Below, piece after piece: positions 17,534 through 26,130 of a stretch of DNA of 60,058 nt; position 1 is the stretch's first letter, and every line of letters starts with the position of its first letter. A program made the position numbers and the translations under genes. A model generated the notes under the pieces. It made no database searches and was not told the DNA's origin. It saw nothing but the letters and a program-made list of their open reading frames with translations. This DNA is from Phenylobacterium sp. (GTDB lineage: Bacteria > Pseudomonadota > Alphaproteobacteria > Caulobacterales > Caulobacteraceae), in assembly GCF_024508875.1 (NCBI RefSeq), contig NZ_JANINU010000021.1, positions 1 through 60,058 on the forward strand, written 5' to 3'.

Positions 17534-18394
17534 CTACTCGGCCGCGCCCGGGAAGACGCGCGCCAGGTCGTTGGCCCTCGGGAAGTCCGGCACGATCAAG
17601 TCGGTCTGGTACGAATATTTATAGGGCGTGGGATAGCCGTGGGCCACGTAGGTGTCCTCGGCGGCGTTGTTGAACCGGCCGCTGTAGGCGATGCGCACCT
17701 GGCCGTCGCCCTGCTCGCCCGTCCGGTGGACCAGGAAGGTCGAGAAGGCCACCACGTCGCCGGGGTTCATAGCCAGCGCCTGATAGTCCTCCTCGCGGAT
17801 CCGCGGATCGCTCACGGCCGGAGTCTGGATGTGGTCGACCGTCGGCAACAGGCCCAGCAGGTGCGAGCGCGGGATGATCTCCAGTGGGTGCGACTGCGTG
17901 CTCACCGGCGTGGTGGGCGCCCACAGGACGATGCTGTCCAGGCTTCCCTGGATCGCGCGCCAGTCCTGGTGCGGCGGCGACTTGTGATAGCCGCCCGGGA
18001 TCTTCAGGGACTCCGAGATGATGTGGTTCGACACCCGGGTCGAGATCACCGGGAACTCGATCCCCAGCCGGCGGGCGATCTCCATGATCGGCTCCGAGAT
18101 CATCAGCCGGTGCACGGACGGCAGCATCTGCGTCATACGCGCCGTCGAGATATAGGTCGGCACGTCGGTCTGGAGCAGCCGCAGCGCGTCGGCCTGGAAG
18201 GCCTCGCGGAAGTCGCCGCCGCTCGTCGGCAGGTTCCGGCGGCGAAGCTGCAAGCGGAAGAGCTCGAGCATCTCCTCGTTGATCTGGTCCAGCCACGCGG
18301 TGTCCAGCACGCCGCGGAAGATGGCGTAGCCCTCGGCCAGGAAGTGCTCGCGGACGGCGTCCCCGCCCGGGTTCATGGCGGCTGTCTTGTTCAT
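17534..18394 (-). CDS. PhyH-family Fe(II)/2-oxoglutarate dioxygenase (1)
   Basis: This 286-residue phytanoyl-CoA-dioxygenase-like oxygenase has the iron-binding facial triad visible as His142-x-Asp144 (PPHQDW) and His223 (FLVHRTG), with a basic residue around 234 for 2-oxoglutarate. Relatives hydroxylate small molecules or sugar-linked substrates. It is the last gene of a nine-gene minus-strand operon and its ATG overlaps the stop of the preceding methyltransferase by 4 nt, so they are translationally coupled. The substrate is unknown; glycan or lipid-linked sugar modification is inferred from context. Confidence 0.83.
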   Translation of the reverse strand: MNKTAAMNPGGDAVREHFLAEGYAIFRGVLDTAWLDQINEEMLELFRLQLRRRNLPTSGGDFREAFQADALRLLQTDVPTYISTARMTQMLPSVHRLMISEPIMEIARRLGIEFPVISTRVSNHIISESLKIPGGYHKSPPHQDWRAIQGSLDSIVLWAPTTPVSTQSHPLEIIPRSHLLGLLPTVDHIQTPAVSDPRIREEDYQALAMNPGDVVAFSTFLVHRTGEQGDGQVRIAYSGRFNNAAEDTYVAHGYPTPYKYSYQTDLIVPDFPRANDLARVFPGAAE

Positions 18395-19143
18395 TGCCCT
18401 GGCCCTCCCGGACCGCGTTCGCAGATGGCGTAGATGCTGGCGCAGAGGTCGGGATACAGCCGGCCCAGCTTGAAGCAGCCTTCAAGGTAGTCGTCGCCGA
18501 TGACGCCGCTGGCGATCAGCTTGTCGAACTGGAAGTTGGCGAAGGGCTTGAAGAAGACCCCGCCGCTCTCCGCGACGCCGAGGCCGGCCTGCGCCACGTG
18601 CGCCAGGAGCGCGTCCATATCGTAGGTGCGGCGATGACCGTGCAGGTGCTCGCCCTCGGTCACCGCCGTGGGGTGCGAGATCAGGCCCATGGCGACTGCG
18701 ATCTGCCGCGAGGCGGCGTGCGCGTTGGGCACCACCAGGAACAGCTTGCCGGTCGGCGACAGCCAGGTCCCGATCCGGCGTAACAGCTCCACCGGTTCGT
18801 CCAGGTGCTCCAGCGTGTGGGTGAGGAACACCGCGTCGAACGCCTGCTCGGGCTCGAAGTCCTCGAAGCGGCTCAGCACGAACTTTACCCCCGGCGGCGA
18901 GGCCGCGCGCGCCACGTCGATCAGGTCGCTGGAGCCTTCGACGGTGGTCAGGTCAGGAAAGATCGCCGCGAGCTTCCGCGTGAAGCCGCCCTCGAAACAG
19001 CCCAGCTCCAGCGCCCGTCCGGACCGCTGCAGCCGCGCGTCGAACGTCCGCAGCATGTAGTCGTGCATGCGGTAGTCGAAGTCGTAGGCGTACTTGCGGT
19101 CGGCCGTGTCGGCGAACTCGGTGTTGAGGTCGCGGGCCGTCAT
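18391..19143 (-). CDS. Class I SAM-dependent methyltransferase in PhyH operon
   Basis: This predicted 250-residue methyltransferase has motif I ALELGCFEGGFTRKL, an acidic post-strand residue in VEGSSDLIDVA, and FLTHTLEHLDEPVELLRRI with LVVPNAHAAS, typical of methyltransferase type 11/23 enzymes of O-antigen clusters. The ATG at 19143 is preferred over the longer frame because it forms the ATGA overlap with the upstream PhyH gene; its own stop overlaps the next PhyH gene in the same way. The acceptor is not known. Confidence 0.85.
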   Translation of the reverse strand: MTARDLNTEFADTADRKYAYDFDYRMHDYMLRTFDARLQRSGRALELGCFEGGFTRKLAAIFPDLTTVEGSSDLIDVARAASPPGVKFVLSRFEDFEPEQAFDAVFLTHTLEHLDEPVELLRRIGTWLSPTGKLFLVVPNAHAASRQIAVAMGLISHPTAVTEGEHLHGHRRTYDMDALLAHVAQAGLGVAESGGVFFKPFANFQFDKLIASGVIGDDYLEGCFKLGRLYPDLCASIYAICERGPGGPGQ

Positions 19144-19931
19144 CCCTGGTCGCCCTTGTACATCCGCCGCTCGGGCGGCTGGTACCACTCGTCCAGAGTG
19201 GCCGGGACGCGGGCGTTGTAGCCGACGATCTGGCGCGTATAGGCGCTGAGCTCGGGGCCGCGGTCGTAGCCGACGGCGCGGGGGTAGTCGAACTGCTGCT
19301 TGATGAAGGGTTTGCAGTACATCGGCGTGACCGAACGGCGGACCCTGTCGGTCGTATTGTTCCCGCCGGCGTGCCAGACGTTGGAGTTGAAGACCAGGAT
19401 GCTGCCGGCCGGGCCGACGGCGCGCTCCGCGACGGCGTAGAACGCGTCGTCGTCGGGCTTCTCGGCGCGCTTGTGCGAGCCGCTCATCAGGTAGGTGGCG
19501 CCGTTCTCCGGCGTGAAGTCGTCCAGCATCACCAGGGTGTTCAGCAGCAGCGGCATGTCGCCCGAGTACGAGCGGATGTCGCGGTGGATCCGCTGGGCGT
19601 AGGACGTATGCCCCCTGGTGTTGATCGCGCCGCCCAGCGAGTTGAGGATGCAGCGGCCTTGGAAATAGTGCTCCAGGTACGGCTCAAGCGGCTCGCTGGC
19701 GTCGACGTACTCCAGGAAGCTGGGTTTCAGGCCCACCAGGTGGTGGACCGTCCGGTCGGCGTCGCTGGCCACCCCGTTCTTCACCTGGATGGCGCGGCAG
19801 ATGTCCCAGGCCTCTTCCAGTTCCGCGCGCATCCGCTCGACGAGATCGGCGGGGACGGCGGCCTCGAACACCACCCAGCCGGTCTCCTCCATCCGGGCGG
19901 CGAACGTGGGCAGGTCCAGGGAGAGCTTCAT
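19140..19931 (-). CDS. PhyH-family Fe(II)/2-oxoglutarate dioxygenase (2)
   Basis: This predicted 263-residue dioxygenase belongs to the PhyH fold, with metal ligands His116-x-Asp118 (IHRDIRS) and His187 (NVWHAGGNN) and a likely co-substrate arginine near 197. It is only distantly related to the other PhyH protein of the operon (different flanking motifs), so the two probably act on different positions or steps. The start at 19931 gives MKLSLDLPTFAARM and overlaps the TylF-like gene stop by 4 nt. Confidence 0.83.
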   Translation of the reverse strand: MKLSLDLPTFAARMEETGWVVFEAAVPADLVERMRAELEEAWDICRAIQVKNGVASDADRTVHHLVGLKPSFLEYVDASEPLEPYLEHYFQGRCILNSLGGAINTRGHTSYAQRIHRDIRSYSGDMPLLLNTLVMLDDFTPENGATYLMSGSHKRAEKPDDDAFYAVAERAVGPAGSILVFNSNVWHAGGNNTTDRVRRSVTPMYCKPFIKQQFDYPRAVGYDRGPELSAYTRQIVGYNARVPATLDEWYQPPERRMYKGDQG

Positions 19932-20686
19932 TTGACGGTCACGATCGATTTGGAGGGATAAAGGGCGCACTTCTCGATGCGATACGGGATGTCGCGGAAG
20001 ACTTCCTTGAAGGCGATCGCCTCGCCCGGCGCGCCCGCCCAAGTCAGCTCGTCGAAGAGCAGCACGCTGCCGGGCACGAGGTGCGGCTTGATCGCCCGCA
20101 GCGCCGCGACCGTCGGCTCGTAAGGGCCCATGTCGAAGAAGGCGAAGGCGACCAGTGTCTCAGGGTGGTCGGCGAAGTACTTGGGCGCGGTGTGCGTGAC
20201 GTCGCCGGCGACCAGCTTGTGGTTGCCGCGCAGGTGGCCGAACGCATTGTTGCCCTCGTGCACCTCCAGCAACTCGGCGAGGTAGCGCGGGTAGTCCGAA
20301 CCGGAGTTGTAGCCGCCATGCTCCTTGAGCGCGGCCTCGGCCATACCGGCGTCCTCGGGGTAGCCGGTGAAGGTGTCGAAGGCGACGATCTGGCGCTGTT
20401 TGTTGAAGGGCTCGTGGATCGCCCGCAGGTTCTCAAGCAGGACGAGGTTTTGGCCACGCCAGGTGCCGAACTCGAACAGGGCGCCGGGAACCGGGATGAT
20501 CCGCCGGTAGAGGTCGTCCATGACCAGGAACTTCACCAGCAGCGAGCTGCGGACGTAGAGGCCGAGGTTGAACATCAGTTCGTCGGCTTCGAGCGGCGTG
20601 TCGCGGAAAAGCGTCTTCAGTCGCTCGCGGAAGTCGAAAGTCTCGCCGAAGGCGGTCGTGGCCTCGACAGGTTGGGTCTCACTCAA
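19928..20686 (-). CDS. TylF/MycF-like class I methyltransferase
   Basis: This predicted 252-residue protein is of the TylF/macrocin O-methyltransferase-like type: GALFEFGTWRGQNLVLLENL is motif I, followed by QIVAFDTFTGYPED, AFAFFDMGPYEPTVAAL and GSVLLFDELTW. The start is set at TTG 20686, which has GGAGG seven bases upstream; the longer ATG-started frame would run deep into the preceding gene. It overlaps that gene by 8 nt. MycF-like enzymes methylate sugar hydroxyls, which fits a glycan-decoration operon, but the acceptor is unknown. Confidence 0.8.
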   Translation of the reverse strand: MSETQPVEATTAFGETFDFRERLKTLFRDTPLEADELMFNLGLYVRSSLLVKFLVMDDLYRRIIPVPGALFEFGTWRGQNLVLLENLRAIHEPFNKQRQIVAFDTFTGYPEDAGMAEAALKEHGGYNSGSDYPRYLAELLEVHEGNNAFGHLRGNHKLVAGDVTHTAPKYFADHPETLVAFAFFDMGPYEPTVAALRAIKPHLVPGSVLLFDELTWAGAPGEAIAFKEVFRDIPYRIEKCALYPSKSIVTVK

Positions 20687-21632
20687 CGTCGTCCTCCAGC
20701 GTGGCGTAGCCGAAGCCGGTCCGGCCGAATCCGTTGCCGTTGTAGAACATGACGACCCGCCCATCGATCTCGATCACCGACGGATAGCTGGTCATCGTGG
20801 ACTCCCATCCGTCGCCGGAGACGTCGAGGCCCAGCACCTCGTCCTGCCGCGTCCAGGCCAGGCCGTCGGGTGAACTGGCGAACCCGATCCGGTAGGCGCC
20901 CGAGCCGTCGCGGTAGTCGCGGGAGTCCCGGCAACAGTACCACATCAGGTAGCGCCCCCTGTGGCGGATCACGGTGGGGTGCGAGAACGCCTCGTCCTCG
21001 TGGGCCTGGGGGATGCAGAGGTGGTTCGGCCGCGCCCAGGTCACCCCGTCGGCCGAGTGGCAGTACTTGATGACGTAGACCGGCTCGTACTTGCCTTCGA
21101 CCAGCGTCCACCGCAGGCCCGAGATGTACCACATGCGCCAAAGGTCACCCCCCTGTGGGGCGCTCTCGCGCAGGATGGTCGGCGTCACCGCGATGTACGG
21201 CTCCTCGGGACAACGCTCCAGGACGGGCCCCTCGTAGAGACGCCGGAAGGTCGTGCCGTCGTCGTCGCTGACGGCGATCCCGACCGAGTTGCGGTAAGGC
21301 ACGGTCACGCCCCGGTTCCAGCCGCTGTAGTAGAGCCAGACCTGACCGTCGCGGCGCAGCGCGAAGCTGGGCATGACCCCGTCGTCGTCGAACGTGCCGG
21401 GCGCGCCGAAGTCCAGGATCGGCGCCTTGTGCTCGTAGATGACCTTGCTGAGGTCGTTCCGGTCGAGGTCGACGAAAGTGGTGTAGCTGCGTCCGTCGTC
21501 GAACCGGTCGGCGTAGAAGATGCGCACCTTGTCGTCATAGAGCAGCGGCGTCGGAACCTGTGCGTGCGAGCGCGCCCAGGCGTGGGCGGCCGGATCGAAG
21601 ATCCGGCCCCGGCGGGTCCAGGACATTGACAT
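20679..21632 (-). CDS. Five-bladed beta-propeller protein (GH43/GH130-like)
   Basis: This 317-residue protein has no signal peptide and has recurring blade motifs: VWLYYSGWN, WRMWYISGLRW, YLMWYCCRDSRDY and VVMFYNGNGFGRTGFG. This is the pattern of GH43/GH32/GH130-like five-bladed propellers. Cytoplasmic members act as glycan phosphorylases or hydrolases, or are inactive. I cannot identify catalytic acids with certainty. In this operon it could process a sugar precursor or act as a transferase-like enzyme. Confidence 0.75.
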   Translation of the reverse strand: MSMSWTRRGRIFDPAAHAWARSHAQVPTPLLYDDKVRIFYADRFDDGRSYTTFVDLDRNDLSKVIYEHKAPILDFGAPGTFDDDGVMPSFALRRDGQVWLYYSGWNRGVTVPYRNSVGIAVSDDDGTTFRRLYEGPVLERCPEEPYIAVTPTILRESAPQGGDLWRMWYISGLRWTLVEGKYEPVYVIKYCHSADGVTWARPNHLCIPQAHEDEAFSHPTVIRHRGRYLMWYCCRDSRDYRDGSGAYRIGFASSPDGLAWTRQDEVLGLDVSGDGWESTMTSYPSVIEIDGRVVMFYNGNGFGRTGFGYATLEDDVE

Positions 21633-21635
21633 GGA

Positions 21636-22304
21636 TCAGATGGATCTCAGGCGACTGGAGGGAATCTTCTTCAGTTCGGCGGCCGTGCCGATGAACACCG
21701 CCTCATCGGGCGCGTCGGAGAGCACCAGGGCGCCGGCGCCGATGACCGAGTGGACGCCGATCTTGATCCCGTCGCGCAGCGTGGCGTTGACGCCGATGAA
21801 GGTGCCGGCGCCGATGTCGCAGTCGCCCGAGACCACCACCTGCGAGGCGATGAAGCAGTTGTCGCCGATCCGGGTGTGGTGGCCGATGTGGTTGCCGGAC
21901 CACATCGTGACGTTCCGCCCCACCGTGACGAAGGGCTGGATGACGTTGTGCTCCATGATGATGGTGTTCGGTTGCGCGACGAAGCCGTTCCAGACCGTCG
22001 CGCGCGGGCTGACGTGGCTGGCCAGCGCGTAGCCCTTGGCCTCCGCCTCGGCCACTTTCTGCATCCGCAGCTTGTTGACCTGCTTGAAGCTGACCGCGAC
22101 GAACATGTCGTAGTCCGAGGGCGGGAAGCGGCTCTCGATCCCTTCGAAGTCCACCACCGGAACGCCCAGCACCTCGTCGGCCGTCCGGTACTCGCGGTCG
22201 ACGGCGAAGGCTGCGACCTGCCGCCCGCCTTCGACCGTGAGGTAGTAGTGCATGACCTCGGCGATCTGTCCGGCGCCGAATATCACCAGGCCGCGCGTGC
22301 TCAC
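21636..22304 (-). CDS. NeuD/PglD-like sugar O- or N-acyltransferase
   Basis: This predicted 222-residue protein has an N-terminal Rossmann-like PglD_N domain (GLVIFGAGQIAEVMHYYL) and a C-terminal left-handed beta-helix of hexapeptide repeats (about 100-205; GHHTRIGDNCFIAS, GDCDIGAGTFIGVNATLRDGI). The catalytic-type histidines are in GNHIGHH. It would acylate an amino or hydroxyl sugar using acetyl-CoA or another acyl donor. A GTG at 22304 is preferred because it starts the domain; the longer frame codes low-complexity sequence. The DegT transaminase just upstream would supply an amino group to acylate. Confidence 0.87.
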   Translation of the reverse strand: MSTRGLVIFGAGQIAEVMHYYLTVEGGRQVAAFAVDREYRTADEVLGVPVVDFEGIESRFPPSDYDMFVAVSFKQVNKLRMQKVAEAEAKGYALASHVSPRATVWNGFVAQPNTIIMEHNVIQPFVTVGRNVTMWSGNHIGHHTRIGDNCFIASQVVVSGDCDIGAGTFIGVNATLRDGIKIGVHSVIGAGALVLSDAPDEAVFIGTAAELKKIPSSRLRSI

Positions 22305-22440
22305 CTCGGCGTCCCCCGTCCCGCCCGCCACATGGTGTTCCAGGTTCGCCGCGCCGGGCGGGCGACCCGCGGCGACTTGCGATAGACTGCCATGCGTCGC
22401 CGGTGTTCCGCCAGGGTCCCTGGGGCCGCAGCGGGGCGCT

Positions 22441-23610
22441 TCAGCCGCCGAGTCCTTTGCGGAGCGCGCCGCATACCCGGTCGATCTCCTCATGCGTCAT
22501 GTCGATGAAGAACGGCAGGCCCAGCACGGTCCGCGCCAGGCGCTCGGTGGTCGGGAGCGGCAGGTGCGGAAGCGCCTGGAACGCGCGGTGGGTATGCATG
22601 CCGCGGCCCCACCAGGCGCGGGTTTCCACCCCCGCCGCGTGCAGGACGTCGAGGGTCGGCATGGTCGCTTCCGGATCGCCAAGCGTCACGATGCAGGTGG
22701 TGGAGATCCAGTCCGGGCCCCAGCCTTCCGGCAGCGAGACGCCGGCAAGGCCGGACAGGTTCTCGCGGTAGCGCATGGCCGCGGCCTTGAACGCCGCCCG
22801 CCGCGTGTCCCATTCGTCCAGGCCGGCCAGCCCGATCGCCGCGGCGTATTCGCTGAGCTTGCCGTTGGTGGCCGGTGTCTGGGCTTCCCGCGTACCCTGG
22901 AAGCCGAAGTTGGCCTTGAGGCGCACGGAGGCCACGAGGTCCGGGTTCTTCGACATCACGAAGCCGCCTTCACCGACGCCGAGCACCTTGGTGGCGTGCA
23001 GGCTGACCACCGACAGGCCGTCGCCGACCGCGGCGCGGTCGAAGGCGGGGGCCGAATCGATCACGACCGGAATGCCCGCCTCGGCGGACAGTGCGTCCCA
23101 CGGGGCGGGGTCGATCGGCTGTCCGCAGTAGGCCACGGGCATCACCGCGCCGACCCGAGCGGGCGCGCGGCCGAGGGCGTCGCGGACGATCCCCGGGGTG
23201 AGGAGCCCGTCGTCGCCGACGTCGACGAAGAAGGGCGTCAGTCCGGCCTCAAGAGCCGCGTGGACCGACGCCGAGAACGTCCAGCTCGGCACGATGCAGA
23301 GCGAGCCTTCCACCGCCCCGGCCGCCTTTAGCGCCAGTTCCAGGCCGACGGTGGCGTTCGAGATCGTGCAGACGCCCCCGTCCGGCGCGCCGAAGCGTGC
23401 GCGCAGTCGGCCTTCGAACGCCTCGCTCAAGGGGCCGAAGTTCGAGTACCAGCGCGCCGCGTCGATGCGCTCGATGTAGGGTGCGAGGGCCGCAAGCGGG
23501 GGCAGGCGCGGCTTCGCCACCGGGATCTTCGGCGTGCCGTGCACGGGCGGACCCGAGCCCGGCGGTACGGGACGGAGGGCGTTCGAAGCGGGATCGGCGC
23601 TGGAAGCCAT
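22441..23610 (-). CDS. DegT/DnrJ/EryC1/StrS-family aminotransferase
   Basis: This 389-residue PLP-dependent sugar aminotransferase probably converts a nucleotide keto-sugar to an amino sugar. The Schiff-base lysine is Lys208 in HATK (205-208), with Asp185 (VVIDSAP) contacting the pyridine nitrogen. SWTFSASVHAAL matches the PSHTF-like segment. The active-site version HATK rather than S-x-x-K resembles some perosamine-synthase-like enzymes. It lies in the nine-gene operon, 61 nt after the GT61 gene and 136 nt before the NeuD-like gene. Confidence 0.88.
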   Translation of the reverse strand: MASSADPASNALRPVPPGSGPPVHGTPKIPVAKPRLPPLAALAPYIERIDAARWYSNFGPLSEAFEGRLRARFGAPDGGVCTISNATVGLELALKAAGAVEGSLCIVPSWTFSASVHAALEAGLTPFFVDVGDDGLLTPGIVRDALGRAPARVGAVMPVAYCGQPIDPAPWDALSAEAGIPVVIDSAPAFDRAAVGDGLSVVSLHATKVLGVGEGGFVMSKNPDLVASVRLKANFGFQGTREAQTPATNGKLSEYAAAIGLAGLDEWDTRRAAFKAAAMRYRENLSGLAGVSLPEGWGPDWISTTCIVTLGDPEATMPTLDVLHAAGVETRAWWGRGMHTHRAFQALPHLPLPTTERLARTVLGLPFFIDMTHEEIDRVCGALRKGLGG

Positions 23611-23671
23611 GCCGCTGTCTGCCCCTGCCCGAGGGGTTTGGCAACCTGGCGACGTCGCCGCAGACGCGCGC

Positions 23672-24685
23672 TCAACCCTGCGCGTTCAGCAGGTCCGCCA
23701 TGATTTCGGGCGTCGCGGTGAAGTCGGAATGGATCTCGAAAGGGGGCGGCCGCAGCGTTGTGACGGGGCAGTAGACGTTCCGCACGTGGATGCCGAGGGT
23801 CGCCGCCATCGTGTCCCAGACGGCCTTCTCGATCCGAGCTGCGTCCGGATAGAAGACCGCCGCACGGCAATCCTGCGGCGCGAACAGCAGGTTGGCGGCC
23901 CAGGCCCCCGTGGGCCCGATGATGTGCGAGGCCGAGGCGAACAGGCGCACCTGGTCGAAGAAGCCCATCGTTTCCGGCTGTACGACGGCGTACCCCGCAG
24001 CCTTAACCGCCGCCTCGACCTCCGCCGCGTTGCTCAGGTTGCGGACGCGCGAGACCCGGCGGACGTACAGCTTCCGCCGCGGTTCCCTGGCGGCCGCCGA
24101 GAGTTCGCGCTGAAACCGCCCCCGCAGGAGGTTCAGCTTCTCGGCGTTGTATTGCCAGTCCGTGGTGCCGCCCTGGACGAGCTGGGCGGCGTGGGCGGCG
24201 GGCGGCGCGGTCACGACCTTGTCGCAGGTCACCGTCTGCATGAGCCGCAGTTGCAGGATCGACAGGGCGTTCGGCCCGATGATGTGGTTGAGCGCGGTCC
24301 ACATGTTCGGGTGCAGGCGTCCCGTGACCAGCACGAAGTCGTCCGCCACCACCTTGCGATCGAGCAGCCAGACCAGGCTGGGCAGCGCCTCGATGAGGAA
24401 GTGGAAGTAGTTGTAGGGGTGGATCAGGTTCAGCGGCACGGCGGGCTGGCTGAGGTGGCCGATCCGCTGGACCGGCCGCAGGAAGTCGAATTCGACCCGG
24501 TCGTTCCGCACCGTGCGGCGCAGGCGGTCCATCACCTCTTCCTGCAGCAGGTCCTGGGCGAGGTTCAGCGGGAAGGTCGTGTACCCGGTCTCCAGCGAGG
24601 GCGAATAGATCAGCGACGATCCGGACAGCAGCGCCATGTCCGTCAGCTCGTAGGCGGCGCCGGCGCGGAGTTGGGAGATGATCAT
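23672..24685 (-). CDS. GT61-family glycosyltransferase
   Basis: This predicted 337-residue protein of the DUF563/GT61 type has NYFHFLIEALPSLVWLL, KLYVRRVSRVRNLSN and the C-terminal signature MGFFDQVRLFASASHIIGPTGAWAANLLFAP. The start is at the ATG at 24685, because the upstream frame extension is arginine/proline-rich shadow overlapping the previous gene. It follows the GT gene by 43 nt and should be in the same transcript. Donor and acceptor are unknown. Confidence 0.83.
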   Translation of the reverse strand: MIISQLRAGAAYELTDMALLSGSSLIYSPSLETGYTTFPLNLAQDLLQEEVMDRLRRTVRNDRVEFDFLRPVQRIGHLSQPAVPLNLIHPYNYFHFLIEALPSLVWLLDRKVVADDFVLVTGRLHPNMWTALNHIIGPNALSILQLRLMQTVTCDKVVTAPPAAHAAQLVQGGTTDWQYNAEKLNLLRGRFQRELSAAAREPRRKLYVRRVSRVRNLSNAAEVEAAVKAAGYAVVQPETMGFFDQVRLFASASHIIGPTGAWAANLLFAPQDCRAAVFYPDAARIEKAVWDTMAATLGIHVRNVYCPVTTLRPPPFEIHSDFTATPEIMADLLNAQG

Positions 24686-24728
24686 CGAGGGGTCGCTGTT
24701 CGAGGGAGGAGCGTGATGGCGTGGGGGC

Positions 24729-26090
24729 TCAGGCCGGCGCCGCCGCGCCGGTCCGGACATAGTCTTCGAAGCGGCCGAACTCCGCCGCCAGGTCGGCTTG
24801 GCCCCGCGCCGAGCGCAGGCTCCGCGACAGCTCCACGCTGCGCGCCAGCGCGCCGGAAACTTCGTCGGGCGTCTCGATGCGCAGCCAGTAGGGCAGCGGC
24901 AGGTCGAACCGCAGCAGCGGCCCCGCCTGGGCCGGCGTGGGCGCCACGGGCGCCAGGCCGGCGGCAAGGGCCTCCAGGTTCGCCCTGCCGCCGCTGTCTG
25001 GATAACTGGCGAGGTACGCGTCCGCGCCGTGGGCGATCAGCGCCTCGCGCAGGTCGGGGACCGCGCCGAGAAAACGGTAGCGCCCGGCGTCGATCCCCGC
25101 AGCGGCCAGCGGCTCGTGCACGCTGCGGGTCAGCGCCTCGTCGACGGGGCCGAAGTGGACGAAGTCCGCGTCCGGCGCCTGCGACAGGGCCGCCACGACG
25201 AAGTCGCTCCAGCGATGGGCGGCGGGGTGCAGGTACTTATACTGGCTGCCGCATGTGGCGATCCGCAGACCACGGCCGGTCCCCTCCGGCATCTGCGTCG
25301 GGGTGGCGCGCGCCGGCACGGTCATGCCGGTCCAGGTAGCGTCCAGTCCCGCCCCCCGGCAGGCTTGGTGACAGGCGTAGGTCAGGTCCATGTGAGCCGA
25401 GAAGGGCAGCGTCGCCCCCAGGCCCGGCTGGTGGTCGGTGTGGTGGACGTATTCGACCACGCTGCGGAACGGCCAGACGCCGGCGACGGCGGCCATGTCC
25501 ATGTGGTTCTGGATCAGGAAGATGCGGCTGGGCCGGATGGCGGCCAGCAGCATGTAGAGCTCGATGATCTTCTCCACGATCGTGCCCGCCGACAGCAGCA
25601 TCAGCGACCGGCACGCGTGGGCCGCCGGCACGCCCGGGATCAGCAGCCGGGGACGCAGTTCGCGGTAGAGGTCGGTGAACACGATCGTTGTGCGCTCGGC
25701 GCCGACCAGCCGGCTGATGTCCGAGGCGACCCGGCTATGCCCGCCGGTCCCATAGAAGCGCGTGGCCACGATGCAGACGTTGTCGTTGCTCTTCGCGAGC
25801 GGGACGTCGGACAGCCGCAGCCGCGTGGCGATCCGCGGCGCGAGCGCGTCGAGGCCCGGCGTGAACATCTGGTGTCCGCGGACCTCGGGCGCCAGGAAGC
25901 TGGGCACCAGGCGACTAAGGCGCACAAGGGCCTGGTCGAGCGCCTCGATATCGGCGGCGCCGGCGATGGCCGCTTCCAGCTCGGGGTTCTCGTAGGCGAA
26001 GTCCAACCGGTGATTCCTCGCGGGCGATGGGGAGGGTGTACTCAATCGGTCCGCGAGCGCCCAGCGGGCAGCCTGCGGCTCCCTGGACAT
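24729..26090 (-). CDS. Glycosyltransferase (GT-B fold)
   Basis: This protein of up to 453 residues has a GT-B C-terminal signature: RIATCGSQYKYLHPAAHRW, YRFLGAVPDLREALIAHGADAYLASYPDSGGRANLEALAAGLAPVAP, close to GT4/GT41-like enzymes. The N-terminal half has VATRFYGTGGHSRVASDISRL, a nucleotide-sugar-transferase-like glycine loop. The start is uncertain: ATG at 26090 or the in-frame TTG at 26006. It is the first gene of the nine-gene operon and is divergent from the FdtA-like gene. Confidence 0.78.
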   Translation of the reverse strand: MSREPQAARWALADRLSTPSPSPARNHRLDFAYENPELEAAIAGAADIEALDQALVRLSRLVPSFLAPEVRGHQMFTPGLDALAPRIATRLRLSDVPLAKSNDNVCIVATRFYGTGGHSRVASDISRLVGAERTTIVFTDLYRELRPRLLIPGVPAAHACRSLMLLSAGTIVEKIIELYMLLAAIRPSRIFLIQNHMDMAAVAGVWPFRSVVEYVHHTDHQPGLGATLPFSAHMDLTYACHQACRGAGLDATWTGMTVPARATPTQMPEGTGRGLRIATCGSQYKYLHPAAHRWSDFVVAALSQAPDADFVHFGPVDEALTRSVHEPLAAAGIDAGRYRFLGAVPDLREALIAHGADAYLASYPDSGGRANLEALAAGLAPVAPTPAQAGPLLRFDLPLPYWLRIETPDEVSGALARSVELSRSLRSARGQADLAAEFGRFEDYVRTGAAAPA

Positions 26091-26130
26091 TTGACATGCC
26101 GCCTCGCGTCAGGCGACCTCCCGCGCGAGC

